Assembly (NCBI GenBank): GCA_947179155.2
Contig: OX359270.1
Span: 22,953,056-23,017,055 of the forward strand
Source: Hedera helix
Lineage: Eukaryota > Streptophyta > Magnoliopsida > Apiales > Araliaceae
Reading direction: 5' to 3'
Length of the DNA: 64,000 bases
Shown: positions 11,331-23,563 of the stretch, one piece after another
Position numbering within the stretch: position 1 is the first letter of the stretch
Layout: each line of letters starts with the position of its first letter
Made by a program: the position numbers and the translations under genes
The notes under the pieces: model-generated
Told to the model about the DNA's origin: nothing
The model's database searches: none
What the model saw: only the letters and a program-made list of their open reading frames with translations

Positions 11331-12945
11331 TCCGTTACTTCAAATTGATTTGAAATACAAGATATTTATATAAGAATATAAATAAATTAACTTGTAAATT
11401 ACATAAAAAAATGTTTGATTTGACTTTTTAATCTATTTTAAATAAATTATTTCATTGATGTGCCCAGTTATTACTACAAATCTTTATTTGAAATTTTGTG
11501 AAATTTATGAAAGTTTTTAAAAAATAAATTTATTAAAGTACTTGTTTACGGTTTAAGCATAACATTAAAAAAATATTAAAATATATTATAACTATCAATG
11601 TATAGTAATTTATTTTTACTGCAGAATATCATAGGTGTCTGCAGAGTTATATATCAATAAATACTTATTACGACTTGCTCTAATATGCGTATATAGATAT
11701 TAATTTTTGGGATTACAAGACTTTGCTTTATGCAGGACCGAAAAATGTAAAGCGCAATTAAACAACAAATTGAATAAGATTAATTTACAAATGATGTTTC
11801 CATTAATTATTGATCTTTTGATAACCTTATAAATAGTGAGTACAATACAACAATATCCTACATTATTACACTTTCTTTTGTTGCTGGGTTCGTTGATTGA
11901 ATGGGGTTGAGGCGAGAATTCCACCAAGGTTACGAGATTGATGAAGACTTGGATAAGGGCAGAGATTGTAGGGAAACTCTTCAAGGCAATATAAGCAGAA
12001 CCCTTTTGTTTGGGTCGTGGTGTATGTATTTATGGATTTGGGAGTGACTAGGGACTTAGCTCCACGCGGGCTAAGTCCTTAGAGAGATCCTTAGGCTTGT
12101 GGAAACTAAAAATGAAACTTAGTCAATCAAGCCAACAAGGTATGTCTCTTAGTACAAGAAGCTCCAGCCTATAATTGTAGAGAGAAAAAGTGAGTTATCA
12201 AGAGATAAGCTTTAAAGTTCTCCAATTTTCTCAAATGTTTAACCCCTTTTAAATGAGAAGGATGGGGTATTTATAGGATCCATGGGAGGCGCCCACATGT
12301 GTCATGCATATGACGTATATCACTTATAAAATGTGACTAAAATATCAGTTCAATGTGTAAATATTGTCTTGTCGATATCTGTTTCGCCCTACATCTTCAT
12401 ACGCTAGTTCAAAACCCTCACCGAATCTCATTTTTAGATGACCTCTCTAACCCTCTGCCAAAGGCTAGAAAGATGACCTGTCTATCCGAATTAGCTATCT
12501 CTAACAGTATTTCTTCATATGACTTGGTTGAGAATAGTTGGAAAGGACCAATCTTCTAGGTATGACTTCATCGGTTTGGGTCCAATCGAGTGACATCATC
12601 TATGACATCATCATTTTACTTCAAAGGGTTAAACCTTACAAGGAACATCACTCTTGAAGTTTTGACATTCACCTTTTACTCATGTTACCAATCAGTTATT
12701 TGAGAGTTTGAGTTTGTTGCCCAACTTGCTTAGAATTTGGCTAAGTCTGAAAGAAGACGACCTTCGCAGTGGAGTGCCCTCAGGGACCAAACTAAGGAGG
12801 CCAACCTTAGGAGAGTTGCATTTCCCTTATATCTTTTTCAAACTTGTTATTTACCTTATTGAATACTTCGTAAGTTTCGGTACCAAAATACCTTTGAAAT
12901 GTCTAAGTGTTAAATAAGGGCCATGGGAAGATGCCCCCCAGTGGG
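11331..12945. other. Spacer between elements D and A/B, no gene recognised
   Basis: About 1.6 kb that is less AT-rich towards the right. Short open frames exist on both strands but show no motif I know. A perfect 9-bp hairpin GGACTTAGC/GCTAAGTCC with a 9-base loop lies at 12052-12078. The text around 12400-12900 has the look of an old LTR or untranslated region, but I cannot assign it. It continues beyond the tandem insertion at 45064. Confidence 0.5.
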
Positions 12946-15113
12946 TGTGACGCCCCCAAATTTGGGTTCAAAATACCCGGATTCGGTCATCACGATCCAA
13001 TACAAACATTCACCTCTAAACAACATACAATAACTAAATGCGGAATAATAAACATATGTTGTTTATTCAAAAGGTGTTACTAGTCCCAAGATACGATAAC
13101 CTTACACAAAAGTACACAAACACTCTTAATAAAGTACTTAGGGTTTATATTACATAACAGTTAATTTAATTAACTACAGGGCTGCATCTCGAAGTCTATC
13201 ACTTCATCTTTCCTTTACCCTTGTTCTTTCCCGAAGTCTCGGGTTGCACTGTAATAAGGTTTCATGATATAGCAAGAGTGAGCAACTAGTTTGTTCAACA
13301 AGTTTAAATAACAACAAGGAACAATATATCATGAATGAAAGGGAATGGCTGAACAATTCAATAATGTGAATAAAATAAGCAGGAATAATAATTTGCTTTT
13401 AAAATTAGGATAGTCAAATAGACTATGAACTATAAATATCCACTGGAGTCAATAGCAGGTTGACCCAATGGTTACTACCAGAAATATGTACCCGAGGGGA
13501 TCAGCCTCAGTACAATATGTGTATGCATAACATTTAATTTTCGTATTTTTGTACCTGATATTAGATACAGGGTACTCCCCTATAATAAATGAGTGTTCAT
13601 AATAGTCTAAGAATCCGCATCTTCAATGATTTGGATAGCTTTTAAAATCTTTAACATAAATGTCTAGCCGAACAATGACTTAGACCTACTTTGAACAGTT
13701 CTTTAAACAGTAGAACAGTAATTAAGTACAAGTCAATGACTGTACAATCTCAAGTGCAACAAGTGCGAATAACAATAATATCGATGTGGAATAATTGTAA
13801 AGTAATTAAACCACTCAAAACATGCTTGAAAATAACAGTTCAAGCTTAAATAAATAATTTGCTCAGTGAAATGAGTTTAGAGATAAGGAACTTGTCTGTC
13901 TGCTCAGCTACAATAAATGTCTAGCTTTAACTAACTGGCTTTGAAAGACCTAACATTAATAAAGTTGGTCTAATAATTAGTACGGCGTATTTGCACAACT
14001 ATACGCTTATTAAGGTACTTATTTATCATATAAGTACTAACACATAATTTACATTAGTCGAAATAATATTATTAACCTTATAGACCCTCAATCAAATTAG
14101 GTTAATAATTTAAAAAGTTAGAAAATATTTTTCTTAAGCGTTGGACACTTATTAAACCCTTAAACAACTTATTACAATTGTTTAATTAAATCATAATTAA
14201 TTTTAATTTATTTTATTAACTCGATCTCTATTTAATTACAATTTAATCATGGTTAAATAGAAATTAATTAATTAACTCTAGTTATTATTTAAAATAAATA
14301 ATAACTAATTGTACTTACTTATTATTTAATAATAATTAAATAATAAATAATTATTGATTTAATTTTAACCTTCTTTAATTTAATATTAATCAACTAATAG
14401 TTAACTAAGTAATTAACCTTACTTATTATTTAATTTAAGGAAATTAAATAATAGTTTACTCATTTTAATCCTCTTTAATTATTATTTAATACCAATTAAA
14501 TAATAATTAATTATTTAATTATTTTTAATTATTATTTAAGGTTAAATAAAATTTAATTTATTTATCCTTATTTATTATTTAAACTAAATAACTTAATTTC
14601 CTTTAATCATTATTTAATGCTAATTAAATAATAATTAATTACTTAATTATCCTTATTTATTATTTAATAATATTTAAATAATAAATAGTTAATTTATAAA
14701 TTTTTATCTCTCTTTAATTATTATTTAATAGGAATTAAATAATAATTGCTAATTTATCCCCTTTATTTATTATTAACATTTTAAATAATAAATAAATAAT
14801 AAATTTATTTAACTTAACCATGATTTAGCTAACTAGATTAATATTTAAAATATTTAAATATTAAACTTAATGAAAAATATTCTCCCCAATATCATTTTTG
14901 TATTATTATTATTTTTGTTATAATTTTAAATTAGTTTTTAAATATTTAAATTAATTAAATTTAACCCGGAAGGCATTTCTGTAAATAAGTTGAAAAATCC
15001 GCCAAAAAAAAACACGGAGGGGCAGAATTGTAATTTCCGCCAAAATCCTTTGCCGCGCATTGCGCGTGCATCACTGATACGGCTCAAAACGGTGCCGTTT
15101 TTAGAAGCCGAAA
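12946..15113 (-). repeat. Left (3') LTR of tandem A/B, truncated to 2,168 bp
   Basis: Aligns base for base in length with 20678-22845 of the central LTR, beginning TGTGACGCCCCCAAAT. It then stops at GCCGAAA, where intact copies go on with another 1,685 bp. Five bases of filler (TTACA, 15114-15118) join it to pol at 15119. Confidence 0.92.
14200..14805. repeat. AT-rich hairpin array in the left LTR
   Basis: At least seven adjacent inverted repeats of the type TTATTATTTAAT...ATTAAATAATAA with loops of 0-6 bases. They are separated by short linkers such as CTTTAATCC. Examples start near 14287, 14323, 14424, 14476, 14607, 14657 and 14712. Confidence 0.85.
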
Positions 15114-15118
15114 TTACA

Positions 15119-18100
15119 ATTCCTGATAAGTTGTACTGTGTCTGTAGTCTGCTGTACCATTTCAGGTCCAAGCAGTCTTCGTTCACCGACCTCGTCCCAA
15201 CACAACGGTGTTCGACATTTTCTTCCATAAAGCGCTTCGTATGGTGGCATACCAATACTAGCGTGGTAGCTGTTGTTGTAAGCGAACTCCACCAGTGGCA
15301 AATGGTCATCCCAACTGCCCTTTAGGTCCATCACGACCGCTCGGAGCATATCCTTCAAGGTTTTGAATCGTTCGCTCGCTCTGGCCGTCAGTTTGAGGAT
15401 GGTACGTTGTGCTTAACCTCAACTATGTACCCATCCTTGCTTGCAGACTTTTCCAAAAATTTGACGTGAAGCGCGGATCTCTGTCGGACACAATCGATAC
15501 CGGCACTCCATGTCGTGACACTATCTCCTTCACATAGAGCTTCGCTAACTGCTCCAGATTGTACCGTATTCTGATAGGTAGAAAATAAGCTGACTTGGTC
15601 AGACGATCCACTATTACCCAGATGACGTCCAAACCTTTATGTGTCGGTGGCAAACCCACCACAAAATCCATTGTGATGTGCTCCCACTTCCACTCCGGAA
15701 TCTCTAGTGGTTGAAGCAGTCCGCTCGGCCGTTGATGCTCTGCTTTAACCCCCTGGCATGACAGACATCGGCTGACACATTTTGCCACTTCCCTCTTCAT
15801 ATTCAGCCACCAAAAGTATTGCCTTAAATCCTGATACATCTTCGTACTTCCGGGATGTACTGAGTACCTCGTACTGTGAGCTTCCTGAAGAATCTCTTCC
15901 CGAAGCTCCGGATCTAACGGTACCCAGACTCTCCCTTCGAACCTTAGCAACCCTGTGCTATCAATCTTGTACTTAAGCTCTTCGCCTTCAGCAAGTCGCT
16001 TCTTAATACTATCACAATCTTCATCCTTTTCCTGAGCCTCTTTGATCTTGTCTAATAAGGTCGGGCTTGCTGTTACTGTAAATAACTTATCGTCTGCCTC
16101 CATCGGATATTTGATCTCCAACTCCAAACGTTCGAAATCTCTCACCAACTTTTTCTTATTTGTTAGCATCAGCAACTTCTCCCTGCCTTTTCTGCTCAAG
16201 GCATCTGCTACTACATTGGCCTTGCCCGGATGGTACAGAATCTCACAGTCGTAATCTTTGATCAATTCTAACCATCGGTGCTGCCTCATATTCAACTCCT
16301 TCTGAGTGAAGATATATTTCAGACTTTTGTGGTCTGTATATATCTCACACTTCTCGCTATACAGGTAGTGCCTCCAAATCTTTAAGGCGAAAACTACCGC
16401 TGCTAACTCCAGGTCATGAGTTGGGTAACCCTTTTCATAATCCTTTAACTGCCGTGACGCATACGCAATGACCTTGCCGTGTTGCATTAGCACACAACCA
16501 AGGCCCTTGTGTGACGCATCACTGTACATTACGAACCCTCCCGTGTCATCCGGTAAAGCCAACACTGGTGCTTGACTCAACCTCTTCTTCAGTTCCATAA
16601 AACTTTCCTCGCACTTTTCCGACCAAACAAACTTCACAGTCTTTCGGGTAAGATTGGTCAATGGTGATGCTATCTTTGAAAAATCCTGAATGAATCTCCG
16701 ATAATACCCCGCTAACCCTAAGAAACTCCTGATCTCAGTCGGCGTCTTCGGCTGTTCCCAATTGATAACTGCCTCCACCTTCGTTGGATCCACCAAAACA
16801 CCATCTTTGTCGATAACATGACCTAGAAACTGCACCCTCTGCAACCAAAATTCACACTTCGAAAACTTGGCGTACAACTTCTCCCTTCTCAAAGCCTCCA
16901 ATGCGATACGTAAGTGTTCTGCATGTTCTTCCTCCATCTTCGAATACACCAATATGTCATCAATGAATACGACCACGAACTTGTCCAAGTACTGCTTGAA
17001 CACTCTGTTCATCATATCCATAAATGCCGCTGGTGCATTCGTCAGTCCAAATGACATCACTAGAAACTCGAAATGACCATAACGAGTTCTGAATGCCGTT
17101 TTCGGGATATCCTCCTCCCTCACCTTCAGTTGATGATAACCCGTCCTCAAATCTATCTTCGAAAAGTATTTTGCTCCCTTAAGTTGATCAAACAGATCAT
17201 CAATTATGGGCAGCGGATATCTGTTCTTAATGGTGACCTTATTCAACTCCCGATAATCAATACAAAGCCTCATCGAACCATCCTTCTTCTTTACAAACAG
17301 AACCGGTGCTCCCCATGGTGACACGCTTGGTCTGATGTAACCTTTATCTAACAGTTCCTGCAACAGAACCATCAATTCTTTCATTTCTACTGGTGCCATA
17401 CGATACAGCGCCTTCGATATCGATGCGGTCCCCGGTACCAAATCAATAACAAACTCCACTTCTCTGTCCGGCGGTAACCCTAGAATCTCATCTGGAAAAA
17501 CATCAGCGAATTCCCGTACAACCGGTATCTGACTCAGTTCGCCCTCGACACGTCGAGTATCGACTACATGAGCGAAATAACCTATGCAACCTTTCCTGAG
17601 CAACTTTCGTGCTTGCATCATCGTCAGACAACTTGATTGTCTCGGCGATTTACTACCGTAAAATATAACTTTGGACTTATTCGGAGTCTTTAAGTGCACA
17701 CACTTCTTCTTACAGTCAATAACCGCCCCGTGACTCGATAACCAATCCATCCCTAGGATTATATCAAACTCCCCCAGATGAATCGGTATCAAATCTACGT
17801 TAAGTCTAAACCCTTGTAATTCAGCACAACAGTTCCTATGAAGGTAGTCTACAAGAATGATTTCTTTGTTTGCTACTTCTACGTTCATAGGGTGTTCTAG
17901 CTTTTCTTGAGGTAAATCTAATCTCTTAGCAAAATCTTCAGAAACAAATGAGCAGGTAGCACCCGAATCAAACAATACATATGCATTAATATCATTGATT
18001 GGGATGATACCTGACACCACGTCCTTGGAGTCAACTGCATCCTGCACAGTCATGTTGAAGGTGCGCGCTGTGGGACGGTTGGCCTGGCTGGCTGGCCCTC

Positions 18101-18290
18101 CAATGCTCAGCCTGTTGTTGTTGTTGTTGTTGTTGTTATTGTTGCCTCTGTTGCCACTCCCAGCATCTCCCTTCCTCTTTGGGCAGTCCTTGGCATGATG
18201 ATCGGTTGCTCCACAGGAAAAACATACTCCCTTCATCTTTTTCGGGCATTGTGGAGCCATGTGCCGGCTGTCCGCAGCTATAGCAAACAC
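15119..18290 (-). pseudogene. Broken pol of unit A
   Basis: Chromovirus pol on the minus strand. The long open part (15423-18290) holds, in order, zinc knuckles at its start, an Asn run, protease DSG (about residues 108-110), RT with FIDD, RNase H with YSDAS, integrase HHCC finger, and the first two catalytic aspartates (MDFV, SDRD). A TAG stop at about 15423 is followed by a one-base frameshift near 15360. The frame then resumes with the post-catalytic integrase part (15119-15358) and is cut at 15119 by the deletion that joins pol to LTR. The chromodomain end and purine tract are therefore absent. Unit B has the same stop and frameshift. This copy cannot make a full integrase. Confidence 0.92.
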
Positions 18291-19170
18291 TCTTCCCTTT
18301 CAAGCATTCGCCCGTGTGGTTCTTACCACAATTGTTGCATTTGCCCACTTTCTTAGCCTCTCCTCCGGATTTGTTACCTTCGGACGATTGGCTCTCATTT
18401 CACTTTCGTTTATTGGGGTTGCTGCCTCCATTGCTCCCCGTCTTCTGCCCGTCATGACCCTTCTTTCTCTCCTGGTTGAATTTAGTCAGGGCCTTACTGC
18501 CACCCTCTGCAATGATTGCCCTTTCCAATAGCTCTGCAAAGCTTTTGATTTTTAATACCGCTACAGAACGGTACACCCACGGCTTCAGTCCCAGCTCAAA
18601 CCTCCGAGCCTTCCTAGCCTCCGTATCCACTTGATGAGTTGCAAACCTTGCCAACTCATTAAACTTGGCCGCATACTCGGCCACAGACATACTCCCCTGT
18701 TTTAGCTCGAGGAATTTCACCTCCATTTCTTGCTGCATGTTTTCTGAAAAGTAGTTTTCCAGAAACATTTCCTTAAAGCATTCCCAGGTGATGACGCTTT
18801 CTCCCGCACGACCCTTGTTGGCCTTCCACCAGTAGTTCGCCTCCCCCTTCATCATGAAGGTAGCGAAACTAGTCTTCTGTGCTTCGGCCACCCTAGCGAC
18901 CTCGAACACCTTCTCCATTTCCTCGATCCAAGTCTGTGCTTCAATCGGGTTTAGAGTTCCCTGAAACTCCGGTGGTCCAACCAGTTTGAAGTCCTTAAAG
19001 TTTGCCAAGTGCGGCGTTGGCTGCGGTGCTGGTTGTACTACCACTGGTGGGGGTCTAGTTTGCATGGCTTCCGCCAGCATTTCTGCAAACATCCTCATAG
19101 GATTGGGTTGATCCCCAACCTCACTCTCTGACTCTGGGATACGTTGATTGCGTGGTCTACCTCTCGGCAT
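18270..19170 (-). pseudogene. Gag of unit A with a premature stop
   Basis: Starts MPRGRPRNQR at 19170. It holds the retrotransposon gag fold region, with a WIEEMEKVF...YWWKA...F.E.Y core about residues 70-200. TGA at 18400-18402 replaces the TGG found in unit B, cutting it at 256 residues before the zinc knuckles. After the stop the same frame carries CNNCGKNHTGEC and CYSCGQP, then a frameshift shared with unit B shifts reading into the pol frame (18290 downward). Gag would form the particle and bind RNA through the knuckles; here it lacks them. Confidence 0.88.
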
Positions 19171-19574
19171 GATCTGCTAAAGAGCAAATCTTAGACTTAT
19201 GCTTATAGTACTACATATTATGTTAGCCAAATTAACATTTAAATTTAAAACTATATATCAAACATATTTGATTTAAACAAGAAAATAACTGCATTTATAT
19301 TCATATACCAATGTTTTAGTACAGACTCAACAAGTGGCATACTTCTATAAAACCTCAAGGCACAAGTTGCCTAATAACGACTATCCTCTGACGAACAAAA
19401 GTGAGGATTCACTACCATCAACCCCTCTAACAGAATAAAAGTTGGGGTCTAACTGACATACTATGCCTACATCAAAACATAAAGACTTACAACAGCTGAA
19501 ACGTCCCTAATAGAAACAAAAGGTGGGACTCACTACTACCTATCAATACAACTAAAGATATTAACTGACAACGA

Positions 19575-20435
19575 TCAACGCCTGCTGCGACGAACTGCCC
19601 GACTGTAAGCCTGTCGAACCAACTCATCAACTACACGACGTCTGATCACGCGACGACTACTGCCCGTCTCCCGAGGATACCTCATAACCCGGTCCCTCAA
19701 ACGATCAAAGGAAACATCCAAAGCATACTCCAGAGTGTCAATCCTGGTGGATCTAACTCGAGTCTCTCTCTCCAAGTTGCCTACCCTCATGGTAGCCCTG
19801 CGCCAAGCCTCATGAATCTGAATCCGATCTATTCGCTCCCGGTCGAGCTCAGCTCTGGTGGCATAAAGAACTGTCTGACTATGCATTTCTCTGGCGTTTA
19901 GCTGATCTACAGTCTGCCTAAGTTGCTGGTTTTGCAATGCTAGCTGTTGTACCGTTGGACTCGGCTGAGATGCAGCCTGCTCCAACTGCTGTATTTTGGC
20001 CTGCAATTCAGTCATCTTCTCCTTTAGCTCCACATTCTCACCAGAGAACATGTAAGCTGCGTCCCTATACTGCTCCTCAGTCTGCTGGTGTATCTGGTTC
20101 TGCGCCTCTAGGTGTTGAACCCTCTCCTCTAGCTCATCATTAGCCGTAGTCAGAGTATCAATGATGTCACTGGCGGTAGTGCCCATACCATCAACATACT
20201 CAGCTGGTTCTTTATCCTCCTCATCCTCAGTATCGGCCTCCTCCTCGCTGTACGGTCGCATTACTCCGCCCCAGACAGCGTCCTCTCGATCTCCCTCCTC
20301 GGGATCTGACTTTGGCTCCTCAGCCGGGGATACAGGTGCAACGGGTGCATAGCCTACATCCTGCTGCGTATCCATATGGATATCAGTATAAATCACCTCA
20401 TTCACTGCAGTACTCGACTGTCCTATCTCTGCCAT
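19575..20435 (-). CDS. Extra ORF upstream of gag, unit A: coiled-coil protein of unknown function
   Basis: 286 residues from MAEIGQSS, sense orientation, between the primer-binding site and gag. The frame is open back to 20561, but this Met follows TGTAGGATGG, a good context and possibly a splice acceptor. Three zones are seen. Residues 1-90 are acidic (PEEGDRED, EEEADTEDEEDKE). About 95-225 is rich in Gln, Leu and Glu in heptad-like order (coiled coil predicted by eye). The last 60 or so residues are Arg-rich (RRVIRRRVV, RRSRR). I recognise no catalytic motif and no gag, PR, RT or IN signature. The copy in unit B is full length and differs at only two noticed residues, though gag and pol in both units are broken. 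Extra ORFs are known in other plant Ty3/gypsy lineages. A nucleic-acid-binding or assembly role is a guess from charge alone. Confidence 0.75.
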   Translation of the reverse strand: MAEIGQSSTAVNEVIYTDIHMDTQQDVGYAPVAPVSPAEEPKSDPEEGDREDAVWGGVMRPYSEEEADTEDEEDKEPAEYVDGMGTTASDIIDTLTTANDELEERVQHLEAQNQIHQQTEEQYRDAAYMFSGENVELKEKMTELQAKIQQLEQAASQPSPTVQQLALQNQQLRQTVDQLNAREMHSQTVLYATRAELDRERIDRIQIHEAWRRATMRVGNLERETRVRSTRIDTLEYALDVSFDRLRDRVMRYPRETGSSRRVIRRRVVDELVRQAYSRAVRRSRR

Positions 20436-20656
20436 CCTACAATCACACAAATAACACATGTTAGTACCGCAATAAAATATATTCATTGATGAAATGAAAT
20501 GATATTTTATCATGTACATCTCGGCTCGATGGATTTTCTCAATCCATCTCCAAAAATACATAACATGATGAATCTCCCCGATTCATCTCCTAACGCACTC
20601 GATAAGAGTTTAGTACTAAGGTTATAACCTAGGTTTCGCAATCCTAACGTTTCTAA

Positions 20657-20677
20657 CCTACAGCTCTGATACCAACC
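20657..20677 (-). other. Primer-binding site of unit A
   Basis: Directly after the LTR end GTCACA the minus strand reads GGTTGGTATCAGAGCTGTAGG. TGGTATCAGAGC is the usual plant retrotransposon match to the 3' end of initiator methionine tRNA. Confidence 0.88.
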
Positions 20678-23563
20678 TGTGACGCCCCCAAATTCGGGTT
20701 CCAAATATCCGGATCCGGTCATCACGATCCAATACAAATATTCACCTCTAAACATCATACAATAACTAAATGCGGAATAATAAACATATGTTGTTCATTC
20801 AAAAGGTGTTACTAGTCCCAAGATACGATAACCTTACACAAAAGTACACAAACACCCTTAATAAAGTACTTAGGGTTTATATTACATAACAGTTAATTTA
20901 ATTAACTACAAGGCTGCATCTCGAAGTCTATCACTTCATCTTTCCTTTACCCTTGTTCTTTCCCGAAGTCTCGGGTTGCACTGCAATAAGGTTTCATGAT
21001 ATAGCAAGAGTGAGCAACTAGTTTGTTCAACAAGTTTAAATAACAACAAGGAACAATATATCATGAATGAAAGGGAATGGCTGAACAATTCAATAATGTG
21101 AATAACATAAGCAGGAATAATAATTTGCTTTTAAAATTAGGATAGTCAAATAGACTATGAACTATAAATATCCACTGGAGTCAATAGCAGGTTGACCCAA
21201 TGGTTACTACCAGAAATATGTACCCGAGGGGATCAGCCTCAGTACAATATGTGTATGCATAACATTTAATTTCCGTATTTTTGTACCTGATATTAGATAC
21301 AGGGTACTCCCCTATAATAAATGAGTGTTCATAATAGTCTAAGAATCCGCATCTTCAATGATTTGGATAGCTTTTAAAATCTTTAACATAAATGTCTAGC
21401 CGAACAATGACTTAGACCTACTTTGAACAGTTCTTTAAACAGTAGAACAGTAATTAAGTACAAGTCAATGACTGTACAATCTCAAGTGCAACAAGTGCGA
21501 ATAACAATAATATCGATGTGGAATAATTGTAAAGTAATTAAACCACTCAAAGCATGCTTGAAAATAACAGTTCAAGCTTAAATAAATAATTTGCTCAGTG
21601 AAATGAGTTTAGAGATAAGGAACTTGTCTGTCTGCTCAGCTACAATAAATGTCTAGCTTTAACTAACTGGCTTTGAAAGACCTAACATTAATAAAGTTGG
21701 TCTAATAATTAGTACGGCGTATTTGCACAACTATACGCTTATTAAGGTACTTATTTATCATATAAGTACTAACACATAATTTACATTAGTCGAAATAATA
21801 TTATTAACCTTATAGACCCTCAATCAAATTAGGTTAATAATTTAAAAAGTTAGAAAATATTTTTCTTAAGCGTTGGACACTTATTAAACCCTTAAACAAC
21901 TTATTACAATTGTTTAATTAAATCATAATTAATTTTAATTTATTTTATTAACTCGATCTCTATTTAATTACAATTTAATCATGGTTAAATAGAAATTAAT
22001 TAATTAACTCTAGTTATTATTTAAAATAAATAATAACTAATTGTACTTACTTATTATTTAATAATAATTAAATAATAAATAATTATTGATTTAATTTTAA
22101 CCTTCTTTAATTTAATATTAATCAACTAATAGTTAACTAAGTAATTAACCTTACTTATTATTTAATTTAAGGAAATTAAATAATAGTTTACTCATTTTAA
22201 TCCTCTTTAATTATTATTTAATGCCAATTAAATAATAATTAATTATTTAATTATTTTTAATTATTATTTAAGGTTAAATAAAATTTAATTTATTTATCCT
22301 TATTTATTATTTAAACTAAATAACTTAATTTCCTTTAATCATTATTTAATGCTAATTAAATAATAATTAATTACTTAATTATCCTTATTTATTATTTAAT
22401 AATATTTAAATAATAAATAGTTAATTTATAAATTTTTATCTCTCTTTAATTATTATTTAATAGGAATTAAATAATAATTGCTAATTTATCCCCTTTATTT
22501 ATTATTAACATTTTAAATAATAAATAAATAATAAATTTATTTAACTTAACCATGATTTAGCTAACTAGATTAATATTTAAAATATTTAAATATTAAACTT
22601 AATGAAAAATATTCTCCCCAATATCATTTTTGTATTATTATTATTTTTGTTATAATTTTAAATTAGTTTTTAAATATTTAAATTAATTAAATTTAACCCG
22701 GAAGGCATTTCTGTAAATAAGTTGAAAAATCCGCCAAAAAAAAATACGGAGGGGCAGAATTGTAATTTCCGCCAAAATCCTTTGCCGCGCATTGCGCGTG
22801 CATCACTGATACAGCTCAAAACGGTGCCGTTTTTAGAAGCCGAAAACGGCTTCCGCGCGTACGCGCGGAGTAACTTTTTACAGACGCCAAACGACGTCGT
22901 TTGGCTCCGCGTTTTATCTGCCAAAAGCCTTGCGCGCATTGCGCAGACTTTTCCCTTTTTTTTTCTTCCGGCAGAATGTGAACAGTACCCATTTTAATTA
23001 AAATTATACCTTCAAGAAATATTTAACTCCTCAATAAAAATCCAAAAAAATTACCAAACACCTAATATCAATTTATAACATGAAAATTAAATTTTTCATG
23101 ATTTAATATCATTCTTTTTTTATAAAAAATTTTACATCACATAAACTACCACAAATCATAACTTTTTGTATATAACTCCATTTTGAGTGATTCAAACTTT
23201 GTTTTTCTCATGATTTAATGTTCTATAATACTAGAACATCAAACCTAAGTTTTATAAAAATATTTTTGGTCATAAATTTCAAGACTTGATTATACACTAC
23301 TAAACACATATTTTAGCATACAAAATATACCAAAATACAAATCAAGCATATTAAACTCAAGCATGACATAAATATTACCACTACACATTATTAACTATAT
23401 TAACATATTTGTACTAACATGATAATTTATTTAATTTAAAAACAAAGATTAGATTTAGAATAACTATTACCTTGATTTAATGGTTATTCTCCTTTTTCTT
23501 CCAAAATAGGTGGTGAATCTTGAAGACATAAACCAAGAACTCATTCTCCTCTCTTAGTATTTT
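20678..23563 (-). repeat. Central LTR of tandem A/B, primer-site-proximal part
   Basis: From TGTGACGCCCCCAAATTC to the insertion point of element C, 2,886 bp. It continues at 34146. Up to about 22223 it carries the right LTR's variants at 13 sites where left and right differ. From 22614 it carries the left LTR's variants at four sites. The AT-rich hairpin array lies at about 21932-22537. Confidence 0.93.
21932..22537. repeat. AT-rich hairpin array in the central LTR
   Basis: Same array as in the left LTR. The crossover between LTR types falls within or at the edge of this array (between 22223 and 22614). Confidence 0.85.

Noticed and set aside
18259..18531. Open frames on the plus strand opposite gag and pol of A and B (for example 18259-18531, 17073-17321, 15782-15976)
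   Set aside because: Shadows of the real minus-strand coding sequence. No motif, and they recur only because the units are duplicated.
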